Assembly: GCA_032622095.1 (NCBI GenBank)
Contig: CP136066.1
Location: 51,854,109-51,918,108, forward strand
Origin: Siphonodentalium dalli
Lineage: Eukaryota; Mollusca; Scaphopoda; Gadilida; Siphonodentaliidae
Reading direction: 5' to 3'
Length of the DNA stretch: 64,000 bases
Of this stretch, positions 10,835 through 23,900 are shown piece after piece. The notes beneath the pieces were generated by a model. That model saw only the letters and a list, made by a program, of their open reading frames with translations. It was not told the DNA's origin and searched no databases. The position numbers were made by a program, and so were the translations under genes. The number at the start of each line of letters is the position of its first letter. Position 1 is the stretch's first letter.

Positions 10835-11926
10835 GTGGTAATCTGGTGATATTACATAATGTCTAGTGTGATACCGCTCAACAAAGGTGAAATGAACGAC
10901 GATGGGATGCGAAGGAAATCAGCCGCATCACAGAGACGGAAGAGCATGTCTGTACTGCTTCGTGAAAACGATTTCAGACGAAAAACGGTGGAAGAGATTG
11001 ATTACGATCACGACGAAGCTTTTGCACAGACCACCAGGTGGACAACTATTCGATTGCTTCTCGTAGTGAGTATTCCCGTTACAGTAGTGATATGTTTATT
11101 CGTTGTCCTATTGGTAGGTGCCATCACAGAATCTGAATTCGATGCCTACACTATTTCTAACCTTCGGACAAGAGAAATCTATTATGGATTAGTGTCTGCC
11201 CTTCAAAAAGAAAGGGGGAGTTCCGTTATGATGATTGACACGCATGCTGACCAATCAACAACTGGAGTGAAGTACACCTCTGCTCTTTCGATGTCCGACA
11301 AATATTTCAGCTCTCTTCCAGACGGCATGCTTTTCGTAATAAATGATGTAGTGCACACGGTTGGTAAACTGTGGGATGTTGTGATTCAATTCAGACGAAA
11401 TGTGTTTGGTGCACCGTCTCTGATAAATAGTTTGAAGGAATACACCGACGTCCTCGTGGCAATCATTAACACCATGGAAATGTATCCGGTTCAATCTTAT
11501 GACGGGTGTTTGGATAACAAGATGCCATCACAAATAGCGCTGACCCTGGCATCTGACACGATGGCGATGCAACGCGATTACGGTGCGTATTTCTTCCTGA
11601 GATGTAACTTGACTACGGAAGAACATCGGCAGTTCCTGCTTTTGTTGGGCGAGGAAGAGGCATTGCTCGAGCTGGCGTCTTTGTTCGATGACGATGCGCG
11701 CGAATCGCTAGACAAAATAATGAATTCTCTCCCTTTCCCTGGTGGTCCGATGATCGAAACTCTCTTCCATGATCCGACATTCATAGCACAGTGTGGCGCC
11801 ATGACCAACGAACAGCGAATTACACATAGTGACATTTGGTTCTCTAATATGACTAATCATATATCTGCTTTGACGAATATCACCACAGGTCAATCAGGAT
11901 CTATGCTTCGCAGTTTCGATTCGAAG
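10835..11926 (+). CDS. NIT cyclase coding exon 1: TM1 and NIT sensor domain
   Basis: The acceptor TTTTGTTTCCCAG precedes 24 bases of 5' UTR and the ATG at 10859, the first in-frame Met and a reasonable start. The exon encodes residues 1-356. The cytosolic tail is basic and carries two RRKS motifs, at residues 18-21 and 26-29. A hydrophobic helix follows at 64-89, then ALQKERGSS (114-122), typical of NIT domains. NLT, NMT and NIT sequons fit an outward-facing domain. The exon ends ...FDSK at AAG|GTTCGT (phase 0), a weak donor. Reading on gives a stop nine codons later. Confidence 0.92.
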
Positions 11927-14900
11927 GTTCGTATATGTGTATTTGAGATTTAACTTTGACAAAGTGCACAGGGCACTTAACGACTACAATATGGACAGGG
12001 AAACGTTCCATGATACAAGGTAGATATTTATAGGGGTTTGTTTTTAATTTTTGTGGGACCCACAACCCCGGGAATTCAAGTAGTTTTCCTATCCGACTTC
12101 GGACACCCACCCATCCAACACAAGTTTTTCGAAGGGAAATTGGGGGCCCATCCTCAAAGTTCGATTAAAAACGGTGAAAATAGCAGAATCATGCTGAACG
12201 TGGGTGTGAAATATTAAATAACCATGCTGATGAAATGCCAATAATGGAAGCTTAAAGCCACGTTCATGGCGGTTTGCGCCCCAGAATACACATATTATTC
12301 GCTTTTGAATTTTTCTCAGTATCGAAATAGGTCGATAAATAATTGAACTACCTTTCTACGAGCATTATATAACCCAAAAAGACGCATTGAAGTAATGAAA
12401 AATACAACTGTGAAAAACAAAACAGACATTTGCACGACATGGAACAGAAAAGAGCGTTCCGCGATAGTCTATTCCTGATATGGTAGCAATAAATAGCGTT
12501 TCTTTGACCTCTGGCGAAAAGTTGAAAACGGTTGAAAAATGGCTGTGACTATGAAAAGTGTTTTTCAGAGCATAATAATCCGGTATATCACTATTTCGTT
12601 TATTTATCGACCTATCGTATCCGTAGAAATTTGGGGGATTCGATTGAGCCATGGCCGTTTAAAGAAAAGCACGAGAAAATCACTCAAAATTCCAAATAAA
12701 CTTATAAAGAAAGTTATCTCCAGGCTACCCCCATCACAAATATATTATGTGTAACAAATATGTATATGTACAGCAGGATATTTTCTAACGTCGTGACTAA
12801 CTCCGATTATACCATCTGGTCACACAGTCTCTGTTTTAATTATAAAATGTTCCACCTGCAGCCTAATGCAATAACCAATAACAGGTAGAATATTGAAGAA
12901 CACATCGACAAGACAATCGAAAATGGCAGAAACAGGAATCCGTAAATCATGAAGTTGTTAACGTCACAAAGATGAGTACCTGTTAGTAATAATGAGCAAG
13001 TGATGGTTAATTACTTAGCTTTTTATCACATGAATGGGTCCAATACAATAATACAGGATATCTGTATATATTTCAATAGTCATACTGTAGTATAACAATT
13101 TTTGATTGTTTTTATATAAATCTATAATTAGGAAATTATGCATGCAAAACCGACTTTTTAATTCTGCATTTGCTCCTTTAGTTAACAAAAGTACGGCCAC
13201 TGTTTGCTCTTTCAGTTAACAAAAGTACGGCCACTGTTTGCTCTTTTAAACTTCCCATAATGATTTGCTGCCTCTCCACTTCACTTGTTAGCCCATAGTC
13301 CTCAGCCAATAACGGTTAGTGTCACATGAATCTTCATGCAATTCTGGGAATTAATTAAAGGAAGCACCGGGAAACTAACTGAATAGACAGGTGGTGTGGC
13401 TGTGGTTGTGGGTTCTAAAAAAGTACGGCTAATTTTAGTGTACATTTAAATTAGACGTTTATATAAATATGGAAAATGTGCTTTTGTTCTTACTAAATAT
13501 GACAAGAATTGGTTTATTCGCCGATTGCCACCAAACTTATACAAATTCATCCCCATGGTATGAGGTGTCTAATGCCGTGGCATAAAGCTGTCAAAAGTGG
13601 CGTCATTCGAGTCAGGGGTGCACTGAAAGGGAGAGGGCACCAAAATTGATACACAATATTTTTAGCGTCAATTTCCACCAAATTGATACACATTCTTATC
13701 CATGGTATGAGGAATTTAATCGTGTGATTTTAAAGACGTCATATTGGTGCTGCTTCGGTGAGATATGGGGTGGGATGGGCACTAAATTTGATAACAAATT
13801 GTTTAGTCGCGGATTAGCACCAAACTTACAAATAATAATCTCCATGATATCAGGAGTCTAATTTTGTGGTTTAAAGATGTCAAAAGTTGGGCCATTCGAG
13901 TCAGGGGTGCCTAGAGGGTGAGAGGGACACAAACATTGATAAACAATATGTTTAGCGTCGATTTCCACCTGATTGATTTATATTCTTCTCCGTGATACGA
14001 ATAAACTAATCGTGTGGTTTAAATGCGCCAAATTGGTTCCTTTTGTGTGAGAGATATGCAATGGTGGCCCTAAATTTGATACGAATTTGTATACTCGCCA
14101 ATTGTCATAAATGTTATATATATTCATCTCTATAATGAGTCTAAGTGTGTGGTTTAATGATGTCAAAAGTGGCGCCGCTTGAGTCCGAAATAGAGACGGG
14201 AGGGTCACCAAAATAAAATAAAAATATGTTTAGTGCCAATTACCATCAAACTCATGCACGTTCTTCTCAAATGATACAATGAATCAACTATTTGCGAACA
14301 TCTGTCTGTGCTATATATATAACTTTAAGGGTACAATCGAGATGACACCAAGGCGGTCTAACAGGGGTAACTTTTTACGAATAAGATAATGGTGCGGGTT
14401 TAAATTTTCTAAAGTTACGATCTTGGTGTCAGGGGGTGGGCTATTTTTAGCACAGATTTCGCCCAAATTGATATATTCTTCTTCTCCGTGATACGAGGAA
14501 TATAAACGCGTGATTTAAAGACGCGACATTGGTGCCGTTTGGGTGAGAGATGGGGGATAATAACTATGATAAGAATTTGTTTAGTTGCCGATTACCACCA
14601 AACTTATATATAGTAATCTCCATTATATAATGCATGCACGAGTCTAATAGACGTGGTTTAAATATGACAAAAGTGGCGCGGTTCAAGTCATGCATGATGG
14701 GAGTTGCATCAAAGTTGATACAAATATATTTAGCACTGTGTCTACCAAATTCATGCACGTTCTTCTCTAATGATATGATGAATTCAATCACATTTGGGGT
14801 CGTTTGGGTCATGGATGGCGAGAGGAGATTCACTAGCATTATAATATTGTTCAATTCGCCGATATCCAACAAAGTTATATATAGTCATCTTCCATGCCAT

Positions 14901-17900
14901 ATCAATGTCGTTCTAAGGAGCTTTTGGCATTCCAATTTCACAATCTCGACAAATGGTGACCGAATTAAGTAACTTGAACACTTATATTTTCTTAACTTTC
15001 ATATTTATATGGGGATGGAAATCAGGGCATTCCTATAATGATCTAGCAACACAGATACATAGAAGAAAGCATTAAAAGTATATTGATATCAATCTATTTA
15101 AGAGATACATATATTCATTCAAACTGAGGGACCTTGAATCGTCAGAGGATTGCATATTAGAATGGCCCATGTATATATTACTAGAAGGTGGACCGACTTC
15201 GTCCGGACTGTTTCCCCTCTGCTTTTCTGCGAATTGCGCGATTTGACATTGAACTGTCCATTTTGAAGGTCAAGGTGAGGTGGGGTCACAATTTGACGCG
15301 TCCAAAACACTGCCCGGACAAAAGTACCCGACAAAAGTACCCGTCGCAATCCATCCGGTTTTACCCGATTTGACCTTGAATTGATAATTTTGAAGGTCAA
15401 GGTCAGGTCTGGGTCACGATTTGACCCGTCCAAAACACTTAGTGGACAAAAGTAACCATATGTATCAAATTTCGTGAAAATTCCATCAAAATTCGCGATT
15501 TGACGTTGAATTGACTCGATTTCAAGGTCACGTGGCACGGGCAAATGAATAGGCTTATGAAACTCTCGATACGAAAGTATCCCTATACACTAATTTTCAT
15601 CGAAATCCCGTGATATTCTGGCGTTTGACCTTGAAGTGACCCGATTCAAGGTCAATGTCACGTCGCACGGGGAAATTTAATAGGGCTATGCCACTCCCCG
15701 GCCGAAAGTACCCCCACATACCAAGTTTCATCGAAATCCCGTGATATTCGGGCGTTTGACCTTGAAATAACCCGATATCAAGGTAAAGGTCACGTCGCAT
15801 GAACAAATTAATATGCCTATGCCAGTTCCCGGTCGAAGATACCCCCACATACCAAGTTTCATCGAAATCGGGTCGGCCGTTTTCGAGTTCATCGCGATCA
15901 CACAGACAGACACACACACACTCACACACACGCACAGATCTTCCAAAATTTATAATAGACTAGAAGGTGACCCGACTTCGTCCGGGCTTTGACCTTGAAT
16001 TGTCCATTTTGAAGGTCAAGGTCAGGTGGGGTCACGATTTGACCCGTCCAAAACACTGCCCGGACAAAAGTACCCGACAAAAGTATCCGTCGAAATCCAT
16101 CCGGGTTTACCCGATTTGACCTCGAATTGATCATTTTGAAGGTCAAGGTCAGGTCGGGGTCACGATTTGACCTGTCCAAAACACTCAGTGGACAAAAGTA
16201 ACCATATGTATCAAATTTCGTGGAAATCCCATCAAAATTCGCTATTTGACCTTGAATTGACCCGATTTCAAGGTCAAGGTCACGTCGCACGGGCAAATTA
16301 ATAGGCCTATGCCACTCCCCGACAGAAAGTACTCCCACATACCAAGTTTCATAGAAATCCCGTGATATTCGGGCGTTTGACCTTGAAATGACCCGATTGC
16401 ATGGTCATGGTCACGTCGCACGGGCAAATTAATAGGCCCATGTCACTCCCCGGCCGAAAGTACCCCCACATACCAAGTTTCATCGAAATCCCGTGATATT
16501 CGGGCGATTGACCTTGAAATTACCCGATTTCAAGGTCAAGGTCACGTCGCACGGGCAAATTAATAGGCCCATGTCACTCCCCGGCCGAAAATACCCCCAC
16601 ATACGAAGTTTCATCGAAATCGGCTCGGCCGTTTTCGAGTCCATCTATTACAGACAGACAAACATACAGACAGACAGAGGTCTTCAATATATATATATAT
16701 ATATATATATATCTCTCTCTCTCTAGACTCTTTTGATAGAAGAATGAAAACTTGAATCTTGCAGCATGGTACAGCAACTTCCTTAGTGATTGTATACGCC
16801 GTGTTGAGTGTCCTGCTTGCGATAATCTGTACCATCTTGGGGTATATCTTCACACGCATGGTTACCAGAACTATGAATCAGTTCAATTCAAGTATTCGGT
16901 TAATCAAAGGACAAGGGAGACTACTTGAAAAGTCGAAAGAAAAGACAGAGAAACTGCTTTATCAGATTCTACCAACACACGTGGCTGAAGGATTAAAGAA
17001 CAACAAACCAATTAGGCCAGAGGAGTTCCTGGAGACATCGATTTTCTTCAGTGACATTGTTGGTTTCACGAAAATCTGCAGCAAACTAGTGCCTATTAGA
17101 ATCGTGGGTTTACTCAATGGACTATATTAGTGAGTATTTTTATAAGTTTATAACACTCTTGCGATCGCGGAAGGATCGTGAGTAATGATAAGGTTGTAAA
17201 CCACATTGCTATAAACCCTAATAATATGAGATAATTCCGAGTCGTATCATGTGATCCGAGTCCCTTCTCATAACCCCACATGCCACTCCGACACCCTGTT
17301 TTATTCCACTCTTAATCGATCCCTCCCCACTTACCAGTTCCTATAAAGAAAAACCCAAGCCAACCCTATCCCACAAACATATGTGGTGTCAGTTCATAGA
17401 ATATGTATTTCTGCATATATACATATATATAGTCCCACTCCCCGAATTATAATAGATCCTCGCCAATTATCCTTAAGTAATATCGGTTACATACTCTCTT
17501 CAAGAACATATACACAGTATCAGAAGCAATTAGTAGTATTAATATGTATAAGAAAATGTTTGTTGTATTCTTATAATATTGCATGGTTGGAACGGTTTAT
17601 ATATATAATTTGTGTCTCTAATTAATGAAAGGAGCGAATCAGGTTCCCAATTACAGTGGTTGTTCCAATGTTTGTGTCATAATTCAGCATGTTCTCGTGA
17701 AAATAAAACCAATATGGGTTTATTTTGAATGTCTCGTTTTAGGCGCATATAAAGCTTATATTCCGGAGAAAATACTCTCTATATGGGCGTAAAATGTGTC
17801 GTTTAAAATAAGCCCATATAGAGCTTATTTCAATACGAAATAAGCTCACATAGGCACTATTTAAATTAATTAACCTACTTTTACACCGACACGATTTACC

Positions 17901-20900
17901 AGATAAAGCTAGCTATGTGTGTTCACTGCGGCCCGCGCAATTCAAAGGTATAACGGATATAAGTTCTATATCAGCTTATTTCAGAATCGAATAAGTGCAG
18001 TATGAACCTATGTGAACATCTAGGTCCTATATGAACCTATTTGCAGGGGAAATGTTGAATAATCAAGTAAATTGAGACATTCATGAAAGATAATTTTGTT
18101 CATCTCAATTTTTAAATTTTCTGAAACTTTTGTCTCTTGTTATCAACTTATAACAAATAAACTTTGGTTGTTCCATCTTTCTCTGCTGCTGATTGATGTA
18201 GACATTTGGGCTGTTATCTTATGACCCCACAATCTCCTTGGTGTATGCAATGGCATTACCAACCCAAAATATCATCGCGCAAATACGCACATAATCGACC
18301 GATAATGTGAAATAGATACATAATGTGATTTTTTTATTCTGATTATTTGATAATGGAGTCATATCCAGCTGTCATGTCCGCTATTTCGTTTCATGGTGCG
18401 GGTCACAGTGTTAAAGAGCGTACAACTGAAAAGTCGTGCAGCCTGTTCTCCCTAAAATCGGCGCATTATCTGCTTTTAATATAACTTTTTAGGTAGATAA
18501 TCTGCTTAGAGTTGCCTAATTTTGAGTCGATAATGTGCTGTAAATGAGCACATTTTAGTCACATTATCGACTCATAAATAGGCGATTATAAGCAGATTAT
18601 GTGCGGACAATGGCACAAATTCATGACTTCGGGTGAACGATCTTCAACATGTGTTTTCACTGTGGCTCGCACCATAGAACGAAATAACCAGTAAAAGTCC
18701 ATTATCTGCCTATTTCAGAAACAAATAATCACAATATGTACCTATTTCACATAAAAGTTCGATTGTGTGCGTATTTCCGCGAAGATAAACAGAGTCGGGA
18801 ATTGGTTTATTGTGTTATTGTCCGCACACAATCTACTTGGAATCGCCTAATTACGAGTCGAAAATGTGACTAAATTGCTCTCATTTTCAGCACAATATCG
18901 GCTCAAAATGAGGCGATTTAAGCAGATTAACTACCTAAAACAAGTTCCATTATAGACAGATAATGTTCGGTTTCCCGGGGAACAGGCTGACCAATCATGA
19001 TTTCGAATATATATACTCTGAATATATGTTACTACTTTTATTATTGTTTTTTTGTCTCTTCTGGCCAATAGTAGATAGTGATAATCCATTATTATTGCCT
19101 TTCTTTCGGAATGTTTACAATTATTACAATTTTCTTTTTTGCTCCATCTTCAAGGTGTTTTCAAGGGTTATTTTCGTTCTTTCATCTTATTCCAGCGCCT
19201 GTTCTTCGTTAACCCGCACATTATCTGCTTACAATATAACTTGTTTTAGGTAGATAGTCTGCTTAGATCCACCTCATTTTGAGTTTATTATGTGCTGATA
19301 ATGAGAGCATTGTAGTCACATTATCGACTCATAATGAGGCGATTCTAAGCAGATTATGCGCGACAATGACACAAAGAATCCAACTCACGACTTTTAGGTG
19401 TACACTCTTTAACATATTATCTCACTGTGGCTTGCGCCATAAAACCTAATAGCGACTGTATGTCCATTATCTGCCTATTTCAGAATAAAATAATCAAATT
19501 ATGTACTCATTTGACATTATAGGTCGATTATGTGCGTATTTGAGCGATGATATGTTGGTTATTCTGTCTGTAATAATTCTCTGTTCTATATGCTTATTTT
19601 CCATTTCTCTAATATGACCAAATAGGTCCGATTCGGCATCTCTGGTTTGGACTAGGTTTTATTCTAGACCTGGTTTTACTCTAGTTTAAACTAGGTTTTA
19701 GTAGGAGTAAAACTAAAACTAGGTTTTACGGGACTAAAACTAGGTTTTAGTGTAGTTAAACCCAGTTTGTGATAAACTCAGTTTTAGTTTTTGGAATTCG
19801 ATCTCAATTAAAACTAGGTTTTATTGGCGTGATAAAGTTATGATAATATCGCTAATTGTTTGTGGTGAATTGGGGATATAACTATCAGGAGACGAATATC
19901 TATATATGATTTATCCGTACCATACGTCTCATCTCGAAAATATACTTTAAAATATACTTTGAAAAAACACCGAAATAAAACCACCCTACCCCAGGTTTTA
20001 TTAAAACCTAGTTTGGTGGGTATTGTTCGGTCGATTTTTTTCGCCCAGTTTGATGTTGTTTCTTAGCGTATATGGGAGTGTTTCTTTTGAATTGGGTGGG
20101 GGAGGCGTTTATGCTCGGGCGTTTGTCACTCAATATTCATGTGCAGTTTATGTACACGTAGGAGAGATTCAGTGGAATTTGAGGAGGCGATGTCGGTACT
20201 TATGAGATAACTTCTAACAAATATGCCAGTGTGATGGATATTTCTTGCTATATAGGTTTTTTTGCGATTTGCTCGTTCTGAGGTCGCTTTGGCGACATAG
20301 AGCATGGAGGGATCGGACTGATCGACACGAACATTACTTTTGGAACTGATTCCTTAATCACAAAACTGTCTCTTTCGGTCAATTTGAAGGCATGGGTCGG
20401 TGGCCCGCCCAAATACGCACTAGAAATGATTTCGGCCAATTTGTTGGTATGGGTGTTGGTATGGGTGGGTAAAAATCAGAAAAAATTGGTATTTTCTTCC
20501 CTATTTGCAAAATGTTTCTTTCGGTCAATTTTACGGCATGGGTGGGTGGCCCGCCCAAATACCCCCTAGAAACACCCTCACTCCGGGTACCACCCTGAGG
20601 GGGGTGAATGGGGTATGGACCATTTTCGAGAACGGTGGGTGGCCCGCCCCAAATACCCCATATAAACACCCAGCCCGTCACCCCTGGGTTCATACCCCAT
20701 TTTCACCCACTCGGGTGGTACCACCCGGGGTGAGGGGTGGGGATGTGGGTGTTTATATGGGATATTTGAGGGCGCGCCACCCACCCATGCCGTAAAATTG
20801 ACTGAAAACACATTTTACAAATAAGGAATAAAATGGTCCATACTCAATTTTCTGATTTTCACCCAGCGGGTCTAATTGGCCGAAATTCTTACCGTTCTCG

Positions 20901-23900
20901 AATATGGTCAATACCCCATTTCGACCCTATCGGGTGGTACTACTCGGTGAGGGGTGGGTGTTTCTATGGGTTATTTTGGGAGCCACCCACCCATGCCTTA
21001 AAATTTACCGAAAGAGACATTTTTTTGCGATTAAGTAATATATTGGTCCATACCCCATTTTCACCCAGTGGGGTAGTACCACCCAGGGATGAGAGTGGGG
21101 TGATTTTAGGGGGTATTTGGTGCGGGCCACCCACTCTTGCCGTCAAATCGGCCGAAATCCTTACCGTTCTCGAAAATGGTCCTTATCCCATTTCCACCTC
21201 ACCGGGTGGTACCTCTCGGTTGAGGGTGGGTAGGGTTCTATGGTGTAATTTGGTTCAGCAATCCAGTCCTGTCGTCAAATTAGCCTAAATCATTACCGTT
21301 CCAGAAAATGGTCCATACTCCATTTTCACCCCATCCGGGTGGTACCCCGGGTGACATTGAGGGTGTTTGTAGTGGGTATTTTGTGCGGCCACCCACCCAT
21401 GTCGTCAAATTGACCGAAAGAGATATTTTTTCGACATTAGACAACAAATAACCGCTATACAACAGTTCGTGAATCCGTCGTGATTTCTCAAAGCGCACGG
21501 GTTATTCGCCTGCTTAGGAGATTAGATAGGGACAACCAGGCGCGTGACCCGACAATGCATTGACATGTAGCCATAATCAACAGACAGACCATGCCTCCTA
21601 TCCTTGTAATTGAACAATTGTGGGCCAGAGGTGACGCAGTCGACGAAATCCATTTCGTCCCCGCGGTCGAGTAAAACTTGGTTTTATTACTAAAACCCAG
21701 TTTAAAATGGTAGTTTAAATTAGGTCTAAACTGGAGATGCCGATTCGGACCATACATTCGGACCATACATTCGGACCATACAGTCGTTTGTTCTAGCTTT
21801 ACTATATGCTCTTCGTCCTTCTTTTGTGATCGCACAACGTGTATCTATCTGTTTTGGTTTTATGTTAGCTTCGTAATTTTTTCTCCCAAATTCTAGATGG
21901 TCAGTTCGAATTTTCCCAATCCGTTCTCAGCTTTATTATGTTATTCAAGTGAACTTGTGACTAGTTCCTCGAACGAATATGCAATTTAATTTAACATTTT
22001 ATCAATTATTCCAGATTGTTTACGTATTTATTCACGACGCATACGGTACATCATTTACTCGACCATTCGTTCGCTCGCGCAATCCTGAAATCGAGTTCGT
22101 TTATTTTATACACATATTTTAAAGTCAGATCCAGACCAGAGCTAAATTACCCTGACAACAAACACGCTATACTAAGCAAGGATATATTCTTCCCCCTAGC
22201 TTGTTCGACGAGATAATTGAACGTCACGCTGCACACAAAGTCGAAACTATTGGAGATGCCTATTGTGTAGCCAGTGGGGTACCGGACAGGATTGGCGTAA
22301 AATGCGCTGAAGTGATCGCCCTGATGGCGTTGGACATACGCAAGGGAGTGGAGTTCTACAAGGATTTCTCAAATAAGATCGAACATATGAAAATCAGGAT
22401 AGGGATTCATTCAGGTGAGTCACTGGATCTAGTTTTATATACCAGAAACTAACGAGATGGATCATATGAACCCATTCATGGGAGAGTTGTGATGGTCTTA
22501 TTATCGATTCTTACGACCTTAAAACAAGGGCAGTTTATTTATGGTTTGATCATAAACTAAAATGGTCACCAATGCTACATAATAATTTAGTATGTAATGT
22601 GAATCACTATTGGTGTCGAACATACAAAACGCCAACATGTGTCATTGGCCACATAAATAACGTTGTATTTGGACACTATTCTTGACAAAACTGTGTTCGA
22701 TTATGACTCTGGTACAAGTGTTAACATCTATCTATATCTATATTTGCGAATGTCTGTCTGTCTCCGTATGGTCGGCGGGGAGAAGGAGTATTTGTTAGCA
22801 GCTACTCTCACATGATGTGTGTACCGCTGATTGTGACATCGTGGCTTGGCGTTGGTTCTCTCCTCTTCACGAGTGAAGGAGCCTGGTTCTTTTGATTCTT
22901 GACGAGTCCTCAGGCGTAATTTTTTGGATCGTCGTGGTGACCGTAAACACATTCGCTATTGTTTAATGTTCAACCTAACACGCTGTAATGGTAATAGTTT
23001 GCATTACTTTTGAAAGCAATTGGAATGATAATGCATTACTTGTCATTTTAAAAGTAATCGCAATGGTAATTGTAATCCAAAGCATGACAAGTTATCGTAA
23101 TTGTAATGCATTACTTTGCAGAGGACTGGATTAATCCCTGGATCAGTTTCAACCCATGTTTGGTATGAAATTTCCAATTAAAAATGTTGAATATTGTCAG
23201 GTATCATGAAATTTCCAAATGTATAAAAGTCTGGCCAATATCTGGTTGAGGTGGGGGTTAATTATATACACACCCATCCTCCTATCACGCCCATGCAGTC
23301 ACATGTATAATACTATTCACAAGTATCGGAAGTCAATGATTTGAAGAACAAAATTGATCAGATGATCATTTAACGATTTATGATATTTAAAAACATTTTT
23401 TATTCAAAATGTTGTCACGACACTGATGTATACACTGATGTATAAAGAAAAAAACATGTAACATACCTAGACTTGTGAGTGGATAACACAATTATCTCAT
23501 ATGTGACAAAAGAGATAGAAAATGGTAATAATTCACAAGCTCATGTAGTCATGAATGAGTTAATACAGGTTTCTACTAAAAGTGTAGGTTTGTTTTTTTA
23601 TTATATGCTTTACTCTCACATGCTACACTTGAGCAGTCCAATATAAATAATGCCTTTTCTGAACTCATACAAGATTCCTGAAATCATACAAGATAAACTG
23701 TGAACGTTATAAAATTCCTAACCATTCCTGACAAATCTGAATCAATTGGAATCAATCGTAACATTAACTTTCTTTGATTTCCCATTGGTGCTCCTGGGTG
23801 CTCTAGTGTATTGCTATATGTGAGATAAACATGTTTTAGTAATGTCTAATGAGTCTGGGTGGTACGTAGCATATAATAAATTAACCTATCTGATATAATA

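Noticed and set aside
11255-11893. Antisense frames across cyclase exon 1
   Set aside because: They are shadows of a long coding exon with balanced composition. No homology.
15119-16859. Overlapping frames of 61-141 codons on both strands
   Set aside because: They follow the internal repetition of family E (recurring [12 protein letters not shown]-like peptides) and have no independent homology.
19640-19820. Interstitial telomere-like AAACTAGGTTTTAG repeats
   Set aside because: The words do not match TTAGGG-type arrays and are irregular. They are subterminal repeats of the 19626-21751 element.
20248-21498. Frames up to 151 codons with recurring GGPPTHA peptides
   Set aside because: They appear on both strands of a GC-rich inverted tandem array. 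They are repeat-derived, not a gene family.
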